Assembly (NCBI GenBank): GCA_003164255.1
Contig: PLST01000199.1
Location: 1 to 9,640, forward strand
DNA length: 9,640 nucleotides
From: Acidobacteriaceae bacterium
GTDB taxonomy: Bacteria; Acidobacteriota; Terriglobia; Terriglobales; Acidobacteriaceae
Direction: 5' to 3'
Below, piece by piece: positions 1 through 7,013 of the stretch. The translations under genes and the position numbers were made by a program. How positions within the stretch are numbered: position 1 is the first letter of the stretch; every line of letters starts with the position of its first letter. Under the pieces are notes generated by a model. That model made no database searches. It was not told the DNA's origin and worked only from the letters and a program-made list of their open reading frames with translations.

Positions 1-20
1 ATGCACTCGTCGACAGCAGA

Positions 21-49
21 TTGGTAACAAGTCGGCCAGGGCTTACAAT
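21..49 (+). promoter_or_regulatory. possible sigma70-type promoter before the recombinase remnant
   Basis: TTGGTA at 21-26 (4 of 6 matches to TTGACA) and TACAAT at 44-49 (5 of 6 matches to TATAAT) are separated by 17 bases. The pair lies about 120 bases upstream of the likely original start of the plus-strand recombinase. Such matches occur by chance often, so this is only a candidate. I see no coding signal in bases 1-167. Confidence 0.2.
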
Positions 50-167
50 TCCAGTCCATCTGGACGTAAAACCGGCTATCAGTCAGCTGACCCGGAACAG
101 GTAATAGTAGACACAGATTTCAAAGACGAATTAACCTCATGATCCGCCGCATTGGAGGGCGGCAATC

Positions 168-1125
168 ATAAGGAAAACGTTAACCAATAAGGCAACGTGC
201 AAGAAGAGCCGACCAAAGACTAAGCTTGGTATACCTGATCTGGAGCACTCGAAAGCCGCAGTCCTCCGGAGCCTTGGTTCTCCCGACTTGAGGCGCGGAT
301 ACCAGCACGCTATCGATGAGTTCGTCGCCTGGTACTGTTCTGAACCTCGACTGGCCTTCAATAAAACTGCGGTTTTGCGGTATCGGTTTTCACCTGGAGG
401 AGCGCGGTCTTGCGCCCGGAACGATCAACGTGCGAATGGCGGCCGTGCGGCGGTTGGCATATGAGGCGGCTGACTCTGGACTATTGAGCCCTGAATTGGC
501 CGCCGGCATCCATCGCGTTAAAGGTGTCCGCAAATTGGGTTCTCGTTTGGGCAACTGGCTTACAGCAGGCGAGGCGGCTGCGCTCTGGCAGGTACCCGAT
601 GGACAAACTCTGACCGGAAACCGTAATCGAGCAATCCTGGCCATCCTGCTCGGCTGCGGTCTGCGCCGTCGCGAGCTTGCGGAACTGACGCTCCAGAGCC
701 TGCAGCGTCGAGAGGAGCGCTGGGCGATCGTCGATCTCATTGGCAAGGGAAGGCACATTCGGACTGTCCCCGTCCCGAATTGGGTCAAAGAGACGCTAGA
801 TGCGTGGTTAACCGCAGCCGGTATTGAAGGCGGTCCCCTATTCCGCTGTGTCTGCGGGGCGGGAAAAGCATGGGGACACGGCATTTCACAAAAGACGGTC
901 TGGCACGTTGTCAAGAAGACTGCCGCGAGCATGAACATTCCGCGTCTCGCGCCGCATGATCTCCGAAGATCCTGTGCGCGGCTCTGCCACGATTCAGGAG
1001 GCGAGCTTGAGCAGATCCAATTTCCCCTTGGGCAGGTATCTGTGCAGACCACAGAACGCTATATCGGCTGCAAGCAGCGTTTGAGAATAGCTGTAAACGA
1101 CAGACTTGGTATCGAACCCGGGTGA
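168..1125 (+). pseudogene. tyrosine recombinase/integrase, frameshifted remnant
   Basis: This is a phage-type tyrosine recombinase, an enzyme family that cuts and rejoins DNA through a tyrosine. The catalytic half is readable from 391 to 1125: GLRRREL with the first catalytic Arg at 664-666, Lys in the GKGRHIR beta-hairpin, HDLRR (His at 955) and the nucleophile Tyr in TTERYIG at 1060-1062. The N-terminal core-binding part lies in a different frame (codons starting at multiples of 3, positions 168-389; it includes HAIDEFVAWYCSEPRL). It joins the rest only if one T of the run 387-390 is removed, giving RYRF-HLEERGLAPGT. GGAGGG at 154-159 sits 8 bases before an ATA codon at 168, which suggests a lost ATG. 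The usual LGH is LGQ (Gln at 1033-1035). A repaired protein would be about 318 residues, normal for the family. From 316 onward an open frame of 269 codons remains but lacks the true N-terminus. A sequencing error could explain the frameshift alone, but not all three defects. Confidence 0.85.
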
Positions 1126-1363
1126 GTTGTTACCCCCGCAACTGGATGTACAGCCGACTATTCGGCCAAGTGGACTGAAGCAGCGAAATGCGCCCCTTGC
1201 TATTCCTGTACCCTGATCCGCTTTTCGTTTACCATTCACGGCCAGTCGCCTTCAAATTAAAAAGCCCGTTTTGCATCAACTTGAATCACACAGGGAAAGT
1301 TGTTAACCAACTTACGGGTGGCCGGCGTGCCGATAGTCCAACAACCACCCAAGATCACCGATG

Positions 1364-1840
1364 CTACCAATCTAGGGGGCATACGTCAGGTCGTCCCGTG
1401 TAGTGCTGCACGTGATGCACCTCGGAATGATCTTCGCGCGACTTCAGGTGAGTGGTCACTTCCGAGGGCATCTCCGAATCGAGGGCCAGGCGCTCTTCAA
1501 CCAGTGTCGCCAGACGGTGTGCCTCTCCCAGGCTCATGGAGTACGGAAATAAAAGGTGCACCTCAATGATCTGACGATAACCGGTGGAGCGGAGGCGCAC
1601 TCCGTGGTATTGCAAACCGACGTCCTCGCCAATTGCGTCAAGCCAGCTTCGAATCAGATGAAAAACCTTGGGGTCTCAGTAATCAAGGAGCTCCCGCAAC
1701 GATTGCCAGATCAGCCGTCCGCCTGACCATAGGATGTTTGCAGCTATGGCGAATGCGACCAGCGGATCGAAGGGCTTCCATCCGGTGATCATCACCAGGA
1801 TCAATCCCTCAACAATGCTGAAACTGGTCCAACTGTCTTG
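1364..1840 (-). pseudogene. CDF cation efflux transporter, C-terminal remnant with internal stop
   Basis: Read from 1840 downwards, one frame gives the last part of a cation diffusion facilitator, a family that exports Zn, Co, Cd or Fe by proton exchange. It starts inside the fifth membrane helix (QDSWTSFSIVEGLILV), continues through helix six (FDPLVAFAIAANILWSGGRL) and ends with the cytoplasmic dimerisation domain (RQIIEVHLLFPYSMSLGEAH, then THLKSREDHSEVHH and HYTGRP), stopping at TAG 1366-1364. A TGA at 1678-1676 interrupts the frame after LRELLDY, just before the soluble domain. The first four helices, with half of the metal site, are absent. The remnant begins directly after the TGA of the decahaem cytochrome gene, in the same frame. 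The family assignment is firm from the helix and C-terminal motifs. The remnant cannot make a transporter; a fragment of at most 83 codons (1615-1364, GTG or similar start) could be translated, but I see no reason to think it is. Confidence 0.82.
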
Positions 1841-2863
1841 TCAATGCTCGCTACTTCCACGCGTGGGCTTCAGGAATACGCCGCTGGTGTTGGAGCCGTG
1901 GATGCTCGAGTGACAGCTGATACACGACTGGCTCTGCGCCGACTGAATGTGAGCCGGTTCGGCGCGCTGGCCCGTTGCGGAGTTCCGCGACGGCAAGTGA
2001 CATTGATGGCAAGTTATTTTCGCATCGGATTGAATCAGCATTTTAGGATTCGGTCCTCCGTGCGGGAGGTGGCAAGCGCTGCAACCCTCGGCTTTGACCG
2101 CAGCGTGCTCATAAACGAAGGGTCCGGCCGTCGCCGTGTGGCATTTGGTGCACATCCTGAACTGCCATTTGGAAGAAGGCAGCGTATTCTCTCCTGACGC
2201 GCCGTGCACATCGTGGCAGTCGGTGCACTCAATCAGCCCCTCTTCAACCTTGTGGTGAAAGGGCATGGAGAACTGTGCCTTGACATCGCCGTGGCATTGG
2301 AAACAAAGTCGGGGCTGCGCCATTTTGAGCGACTGCTTCGGCGCGCCGGGAGCATGGATGACATGGCAAGTCACGCAGCTCACATTGCCCTCGCCATGGG
2401 CCGAGCGCTCGAAATGTCCGTGTCTGTCATGGCACGCCAGGCATTTTTCATCAACTTGTTTGGGCGCGGCCGTGGCCGGGTCGAACATTAAAGTAGTGCC
2501 GCCATCTTTTGCGTGCGCCGTGCCCTGGCCGTGACAGCTCTCGCAGGTCACGCCTTTGCCGCGATCGACGAGCGCCAACCTGTTGTGCGGATCGTTGGCA
2601 AAACTCTTTACGACCTCTTTGTGACAGGTCGCGCAAAGGGCGGGGTCTATCAAGTCGCTCGAATCAGATTGCGCCCCTTGGAGGCCTGCGGGATGCGCTT
2701 CGCTTGGCTGAGCCACAATCGATGCAGCGCAAAGCATCACCGCGCCCAGCAGCCAAATGCGGTAGGTTCGCGGCCGTGCTGCTGGCGTTTTTATCGGCAG
2801 ATGGGTGATTGATTGCCGGTTTGGGCTGTCGTTTAGAGCGAGAGAATCATGCAGAGCTTTCAT
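1841..2863 (-). CDS. DmsE/MtrA-family decahaem cytochrome c
   Basis: This 340-residue protein has ten CXXCH haem sites (residues 77, 107, 141, 163, 187, 213, 238, 261, 285 and 314), matching the DmsE/MtrA/PioA decahaem family in number and length. Family members carry electrons across the periplasm or, inside an outer-membrane porin, to external acceptors. A hydrophobic segment at 36-50 (WLLGAVMLCAASIV) after a long basic leader looks like an export signal. I chose ATG 2863-2861 because it overlaps the preceding stop as ATGA; a longer frame from 2968 would overlap that gene by 109 bases. The haem-10 region ends with CISCHSSIHGSNTSG and a short tail, so the C-terminus appears complete, although the last 8-9 residues may derive from the junction with the CDF remnant. 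No MtrB/PioB porin or DMSO-reductase-like gene follows in the window, so the terminal acceptor is unknown. Confidence 0.9.
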   Translation of the reverse strand: MKALHDSLALNDSPNRQSITHLPIKTPAARPRTYRIWLLGAVMLCAASIVAQPSEAHPAGLQGAQSDSSDLIDPALCATCHKEVVKSFANDPHNRLALVDRGKGVTCESCHGQGTAHAKDGGTTLMFDPATAAPKQVDEKCLACHDRHGHFERSAHGEGNVSCVTCHVIHAPGAPKQSLKMAQPRLCFQCHGDVKAQFSMPFHHKVEEGLIECTDCHDVHGASGENTLPSSKWQFRMCTKCHTATAGPFVYEHAAVKAEGCSACHLPHGGPNPKMLIQSDAKITCHQCHLPSRNSATGQRAEPAHIQSAQSQSCISCHSSIHGSNTSGVFLKPTRGSSEH

Positions 2864-3390
2864 CTCAGCTGCGGACCCTCTTTCCCAGCCGTCGGGGCTT
2901 GTGCAGCCGGTGGTTGAGCCGGCCGCTGCATCGTAAACGGATCCGGACTTATCTCGCCTCGATGGCATGTACCGCAGGTGACAGGCAAGCCAGAGCCGTC
3001 GACCTTGGCGACGTAGTCGGCATTGATCTTGTCGGTCATGGTGTACATGATGCGCGCGTTTTTCTTCATCGGCTTGGAATCATCCGCAAACTTGAGACGC
3101 GGACGCCCGTCCGGGCTAACGCCATCAAGATCTTCAGTGTGGCAGGAATCGCAACGAACACCGAGAGAATATGCCCATTGTTCCATGATGTCGTGCACTT
3201 GTTGGCCGGAGAGGTTCTTGGGGAGCACTTGCAGGTTGGTGGGCGCGGGAAACGTGCGGGGCGACGCCGACAGTTTTTCCGCACCACTCTGGGGAGCTTG
3301 TGGAGCTTGAGCCGACGTACCTGCCAGGAGGAAGCCCGTTGCCAAGAATGCAATAGCGAGGGTCGACCGAGATGTTGAAGATGGCTGCAA
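2860..3390 (-). CDS. dihaem cytochrome c, photosynthetic-reaction-centre cytochrome family
   Basis: The protein has 176 residues from the preferred start. It carries a signal peptide (hydrophobic 11-23, AxA-type cleavage near SAQA 26-29) and then a domain like half of the reaction-centre cytochrome c subunit (CytoC_RC type): NLQVLPKNLSG, helix DIMEQWAYSLGVRCDSCH with haem site 80-84 and probable Met ligand 69, helix NARIMYTMTDKIN with probable Met ligand 115, and second haem site CGTCH 139-143. The tail is Pro/Ala-rich. Non-phototrophic Acidobacteriota and Planctomycetes commonly have this family, so it does not imply photosynthesis. It is probably a soluble periplasmic carrier between the cytochrome b complex and a partner. 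The frame also opens at TTG 3477, but that start has no visible Shine-Dalgarno and would put an acidic 29-residue extension before the signal peptide. TTG 3390-3388 has GAGG 8 bases upstream. The stop overlaps the next start as ATGA. Confidence 0.87.
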   Translation of the reverse strand: MQPSSTSRSTLAIAFLATGFLLAGTSAQAPQAPQSGAEKLSASPRTFPAPTNLQVLPKNLSGQQVHDIMEQWAYSLGVRCDSCHTEDLDGVSPDGRPRLKFADDSKPMKKNARIMYTMTDKINADYVAKVDGSGLPVTCGTCHRGEISPDPFTMQRPAQPPAAQAPTAGKEGPQLR

Positions 3391-3402
3391 AGAGCGCGCC
3401 TC
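3388..3402 (-). promoter_or_regulatory. ribosome binding site deciding a TTG start
   Basis: GAGG (3402-3399) lies 8 bases before TTG 3390-3388. This favours the internal TTG start of the dihaem cytochrome over TTG 3477, which has no purine-rich stretch ahead of it. The signal peptide then begins right at the N-terminus. Confidence 0.5.
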
Positions 3403-3434
3403 GCAAGAACCGCGTTTGCCGATTCTTATCCTTC

Positions 3435-3454
3435 CGAAAGATGAGGAACTTTCG
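3435..3454 (-). other. small perfect hairpin in the only intergenic gap of the operon
   Basis: CGAAAG and CTTTCG form a perfect 6-bp stem around an 8-base loop in the gap between the Ig-like/cytochrome gene and the dihaem cytochrome gene. No T-run follows on the minus strand, so it does not look like an intrinsic terminator. It could be a processing or stability element, or chance. Confidence 0.3.
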
Positions 3455-3501
3455 ATTGTCTGGTCATCCGGGAGCAACGATTCAAAGTCAGAGATTCAGA
3501 A

Positions 3502-4257
3502 CTACTGGCGCGCATACACCGTCCCTGGCGGCTGATACGGGGGATCTGATAATGCGCGGATGTAAGCGATGATTGCCTTGATATCCGGAGCGCTCAGCGT
3601 GTTCCCATAGGGCGGCATGAGTGCGGAGCGATTGAGGGCCGGGCCTCCGTGAAGAATGATTGAAGTCAGATCGGCGTCGCTTATTTTGTTAAGCGTGTTG
3701 CCCTCGCTGAAGGCATGCGGCTTGACTTCAAGGTTGTCGTAATTCGAAACGCGCACCGGCGATGACTCCGGATCGTGGCAGCGGCTGCAATACTTGTCCG
3801 CCAGAATCGATCCAACCCGCTGCTCGTAGCCCAGCGCAATCTCCAAAGTGTCGAGCGTCACGGACTTGCCCTTGCCGGGAGTCATGGCGCTGAGTTGGTA
3901 TCGTCCCGCAATAGTGCCCAGAGTCACCGCTGTAGTTGCCTGGCCGCTGGAGTCGGTGAGAACCGCGGCCGGATCAAAGCTCACGCCTGACGGACCATGA
4001 AACTCAACCAGAGCCCCGGGCACTGCGGTTCCCTGGTCGTCGTTCACCTGCACCACAAGCGGGTCTGTAAGCGTGGTGCCCGTGGCGCCCACCTGGTGCC
4101 CGCCGCTGGATTCGACCAGAGCTGTTCCCTGTGCGGTGGCCTTGAGGGCCGCATTCGGCAGTGCGGAGTGTTTGCAGCAGAGGAGCATCGTGAGCGGGAG
4201 AATCGCAAGAGCCGCTAAGACTCGAAACTTCGTTTGTGCACTCAGTCGCGTGTTCAT
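3502..4257 (-). CDS. Ig-like (Big_1-type) domain fused to monohaem cytochrome c
   Basis: The 251-residue protein starts with an export signal (hydrophobic 12-27, LAALAILPLTMLLCC). The CC at 27-28 may be a non-canonical lipobox, so lipid anchoring is possible but unproven. Residues about 55-140 look like a bacterial Ig-like beta-sandwich of the invasin/Big_1 type (LVVQVNDDQGTAVPGALVEF, then TDSSGQATTAVTLGTIAGRY). Residues about 143-237 form a class I cytochrome c with CSRCH 157-161 and the likely ligand Met214 in SALMPPYG, followed by helix IKAIIAYIRAL. ATG 4257 forms an ATGA overlap with the octahaem gene. A longer frame from 4491 would extend 78 residues into that gene in an implausible composition. 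It is probably a periplasmic or membrane-tethered electron carrier, with the Ig-like module as spacer or docking domain (inference). Confidence 0.85.
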   Translation of the reverse strand: MNTRLSAQTKFRVLAALAILPLTMLLCCKHSALPNAALKATAQGTALVESSGGHQVGATGTTLTDPLVVQVNDDQGTAVPGALVEFHGPSGVSFDPAAVLTDSSGQATTAVTLGTIAGRYQLSAMTPGKGKSVTLDTLEIALGYEQRVGSILADKYCSRCHDPESSPVRVSNYDNLEVKPHAFSEGNTLNKISDADLTSIILHGGPALNRSALMPPYGNTLSAPDIKAIIAYIRALSDPPYQPPGTVYARQ

Positions 4258-6308
4258 CGCTTCGCTCCTTGCCCGCCTGAACCCTTGAGCGACATCAGAA
4301 AGGCCGTCAGCGCGTGGGCATCTTCGTCGCTCAGGTTCTGGTTCGGCTCTGTCGTGCTGGGCCGCAGCGCCTGTGGATTCTTGAGCCAGGCGTAGAGCCA
4401 TCCCGCGGTTAATCGAGAGCCAACCTGGGTGAGTGTCGGCCCGATATAACCCTTGTCGGTCTTGGTGTCGATGATGTGGCACGACTGGCAAGCATACTTG
4501 GAATAGAACAGTTGCCGCCCGTGCTCCACGACATCAGCGGAATTGGTGGCTGCCGGGACGAGATCAGCATCGATGGCCGGTGATTGGTAGACGGTGAGGA
4601 TGTAATCCGTGAGTTCCTTGTTGTCGCTGTCGCTGAGATTGAAGCGCGGCATGCGCCGGATGAGAGATGGACGCAGCGTATTGGGGTTGTGCAGGAAGTT
4701 CGTGAGCCACTGCCGCTGCACAGAACTTCCTTCCCAGCTGAGATCGGGCGCCATCTCGCCGCCCCTGCCGTTGAAGCGGTGACAACTGAAGCAGGCAAGC
4801 TCTGTGATCAGCTTGCCCGCGGGGCCGGCAGGCTGATAATTCGTTTCTGGAACTGCAGCAACACGCAGGTTGTCGGGCATCGACCGGCCGCGGGCGGTGA
4901 GCGCGAGCAGAGCGGTGGTCAACGCATCTGTCTGTGCGGCCGACAGCGTGAACTGCGGCATCTTGACACTGGAGCCGAAGGCGCGTGGCTGGCGGATCTT
5001 GGCTGCGATGTAGGTGGGCAGCGAGTGCTCCATGCCGGGCAGGAAGACAATCTGCGCAAGCGGCTTGCTGCCAATCGCGCTCAAGTCGGGCGCAAAGTTT
5101 TCGGGCTTTTGCACGCCGTTGATCTCGTGACAGGCCGCGCACCCCAATTCAACGATGAGCTTGCGTCCGTGGGCAATCTGCTGCGGGGTTGCTGCATCCA
5201 AATGAACGCCAGAGCCGTAATCGGAATCAGATTTTGTCTGCAGAAAAGCAACGAGCGTGGCGATCTGCTGCGGCGCGAAGCGGTAATGCGGCATGGGCGT
5301 GGTCGAGTCGTAGACGCGCGGGTTCTGCAGCCATGCCGCCAGCCACTCGGGCTTTGCCTTGTTGCCAATCCGCGTCAGTTCCGGTCCCAGATCGCCGCCC
5401 ACCAGGTTGCCCGCCGCGTTCTGTACCGAGTGGCAGGAGGCGCAGAAGGATTCGCCGTAGAGGCTCGGTCCCGCGGCGGGATCGGCGTTTGCTGCTGGCT
5501 TGGCATCTGCCGCAGTATCTCCGGCTTTCGGCGAACTGCTGTTGACAAGGTAAGCCGATATGTCGCTAGCATCCGCGTCGCTGAGTTTGAAGTTGGGCAT
5601 TGTCGTCGATGCCGCGTAGGCCTGAGGGTCCTTGAGCCAGCTGAAGAGCCACTCGCGCGTGGTCTTGTCGGCGATATGCACCAGCGAGGGAGGGTGATCC
5701 GTAGCTGCCACCTTGCTGCCATCGGGTCGCGTAACAGCGTGGCAGTGGACACAGCCATAGCGACTAAGCATGGTTCTGCCCAAATTGAGCTGCGGCGTTC
5801 CTGGCAGCGAATTCTGGTGGCACTGGCCGCAGCCAGACTCAATGTAGCGCGTGGGCAGGATCGGCTCTTCGCCGGCCCGCTCGCTGTGGTGCGCTTCGAC
5901 AACCGTGGTGGCCTGTCCCTGACCCCCGTGACAGATGACGCATCCGAATGCGTCGAGCGAGTGGGGGACGACGGGGTGCTTGCGGAAAGGCTGCTGAGTG
6001 ACGTCGGAAAGACTAGCTTCCTTCAGGCCCAGGTGGCAGGTGGTGCAGCGGTCCACGACACCCAGTTCCGGCAGCCAAATCTGATGAATTCCTGGCTCGA
6101 AGCGCCGGCGCAGGCTGATTGCATCACCGCGATCGCGGATGAGTCCCAGGTATTTGCGCTGATAGCTGTGCCACTGGCTGAAGTGCTCTTTTGCCGGCGC
6201 GATAGCCAGCGCCAGTAGCAGGATCAGGCTTACGACGCCGAACGCCCGCACCGGATCGCCGAACAGCGCCTGCCACACAGAGGAAAGATACTTTCTGATC
6301 GGTTGCAC
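4254..6308 (-). CDS. membrane-anchored octahaem cytochrome c of the cytochrome b complex
   Basis: This 684-residue protein probably replaces cytochrome c1/f as electron acceptor of the Rieske protein. One N-terminal membrane helix (22-38) anchors it. Residues 85-165 hold three closely spaced CXXCH sites (88, 123, 160) in a His-rich module. Five tandem class I cytochrome domains follow, with haems at 186, 289, 390, 506 and 607. Each has the pattern haem, PxL..IG, (E/G)WL..WL.(N/D)P, Met-Pro, Leu-Ser/Ala helix. Likely axial Met residues are 237, 339, 450 and 553. In the fifth domain this position is Glu654 (STTEPNQNLSD). An Ala/Pro-rich linker lies at about 260-282. The GTG start directly follows the TAA of the cytochrome b C-terminal gene and has a GGAGG 6 bases upstream; the stop overlaps the next start as ATGA. 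Function is inferred from gene position and haem content. Confidence 0.9.
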   Translation of the reverse strand: MQPIRKYLSSVWQALFGDPVRAFGVVSLILLLALAIAPAKEHFSQWHSYQRKYLGLIRDRGDAISLRRRFEPGIHQIWLPELGVVDRCTTCHLGLKEASLSDVTQQPFRKHPVVPHSLDAFGCVICHGGQGQATTVVEAHHSERAGEEPILPTRYIESGCGQCHQNSLPGTPQLNLGRTMLSRYGCVHCHAVTRPDGSKVAATDHPPSLVHIADKTTREWLFSWLKDPQAYAASTTMPNFKLSDADASDISAYLVNSSSPKAGDTAADAKPAANADPAAGPSLYGESFCASCHSVQNAAGNLVGGDLGPELTRIGNKAKPEWLAAWLQNPRVYDSTTPMPHYRFAPQQIATLVAFLQTKSDSDYGSGVHLDAATPQQIAHGRKLIVELGCAACHEINGVQKPENFAPDLSAIGSKPLAQIVFLPGMEHSLPTYIAAKIRQPRAFGSSVKMPQFTLSAAQTDALTTALLALTARGRSMPDNLRVAAVPETNYQPAGPAGKLITELACFSCHRFNGRGGEMAPDLSWEGSSVQRQWLTNFLHNPNTLRPSLIRRMPRFNLSDSDNKELTDYILTVYQSPAIDADLVPAATNSADVVEHGRQLFYSKYACQSCHIIDTKTDKGYIGPTLTQVGSRLTAGWLYAWLKNPQALRPSTTEPNQNLSDEDAHALTAFLMSLKGSGGQGAKR

Positions 6309-6319
6309 TTAACTCCTCC
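6306..6319 (-). promoter_or_regulatory. strong Shine-Dalgarno for the GTG start of the octahaem gene
   Basis: GGAGGAG (6319-6313) lies within the last codons of the preceding gene, ahead of TTAA and GTG 6308-6306. It supports the GTG start and coupled translation across the TAA/GTG junction. Confidence 0.7.
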
Positions 6320-7013
6320 AGGGCCAGACCCAGGACCAGCCCGGGCCGCGAAACCATGTGCCAACAGCGGTGAGCACAATCAGTTCAAAGAGAAACCACG
6401 TCATGATCCAGTAAGCCAGCGGCTTCAAAGCAAGGTAGCGGCGCAGGCGCGACGGCGAATCCGGTGTGCTGTAGGCAGCGACGATCATTGCCAACGCAAC
6501 GATCACCGTGGGCCCAACTGCGACGTAGACACGGAAAGCAAGAAGAAAGATCAGCATCCCCATCGCCGTGAGGTAGAACAGACGCACGCGCTTAGCGTGG
6601 TCCTTGAGGAACAGGCCGTTGGCTTCGATATTGACGTTGAAATAGGGAATAACCACCAGCGAGAGGATGAGGAGCGTGGGCACCAATACGCCGGCGACCA
6701 CAGGCGGGAAGTAGTGCAGCAGTTCTTGCAGGCCGAGAAAATACCACGGCGCCTTGGCCGGGTTGGGCGTGTGCGTCGGGTCGGCAATGCCTTCCAGCGG
6801 CGCATTGAAGAACAGCGAGAAAACAACAAGCGCGATCGTAAGCAGTTCGATGGCCAGGGCTGCGCGGAAGAGCACCTCAGGAAAGGTTTGCACCTGATCT
6901 TCCTCGGTAACCTTCACCTGCGCCGAGGTGCGCCGTGTGACAAAGACCACGCGCGTGGGCGAGCGGCGCTGGTCCGAGTCAATGCCGGCGACGAAATCCT
7001 TCGGTTCGCTCAT
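6309..7013 (-). CDS. cytochrome b C-terminal domain protein (subunit IV-like)
   Basis: This 234-residue membrane protein corresponds to the C-terminal half of cytochrome b (subunit IV of b6f-type complexes), which forms part of the quinol-oxidising Qo site. About 45 polar N-terminal residues precede the first helix (50-69). Further hydrophobic stretches are at about 103-126, 144-180 and 198-220, and the end has the typical GTWFRGPGW. The Qo motif, PEWY in mitochondria and b6f, reads A88-P89-W90-Y91, so Glu is replaced by Pro. Variants in this position are known from menaquinol-using complexes, which suggests menaquinol as substrate (inference). ATG 7013 overlaps the cytochrome b stop as ATGA, with AAGGAGG 4 bases upstream inside that gene. 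With the previous gene it makes a split cytochrome b. Confidence 0.92.
   Translation of the reverse strand: MSEPKDFVAGIDSDQRRSPTRVVFVTRRTSAQVKVTEEDQVQTFPEVLFRAALAIELLTIALVVFSLFFNAPLEGIADPTHTPNPAKAPWYFLGLQELLHYFPPVVAGVLVPTLLILSLVVIPYFNVNIEANGLFLKDHAKRVRLFYLTAMGMLIFLLAFRVYVAVGPTVIVALAMIVAAYSTPDSPSRLRRYLALKPLAYWIMTWFLFELIVLTAVGTWFRGPGWSWVWPWRS

Noticed and set aside
1297..1313. Inverted repeat AAGTTG-TTAAC-CAACTT between the two pseudogenes
   Set aside because: Six-base stem with no T-run and no matching copy near the recombinase. Too short to call an attachment site or terminator.
1188..1569. Small plus-strand open frames between recombinase and CDF remnant
   Set aside because: They have no ribosome binding site or recognisable motif, and the right part is antisense to the CDF remnant.
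2860..3477. Evidence for phototrophy from the reaction-centre-type cytochrome
   Set aside because: The dihaem family is widespread in non-phototrophic Acidobacteriota and Planctomycetes, and no reaction-centre or pigment gene is present.
4584..6218. Long plus-strand open frame (544 codons) opposite the octahaem gene
   Set aside because: It is antisense to a gene with eight CXXCH motifs and clear domain repeats. Its translation is Arg/Val/Ala-rich with no recognisable domain; GC-rich codon bias creates such shadows.
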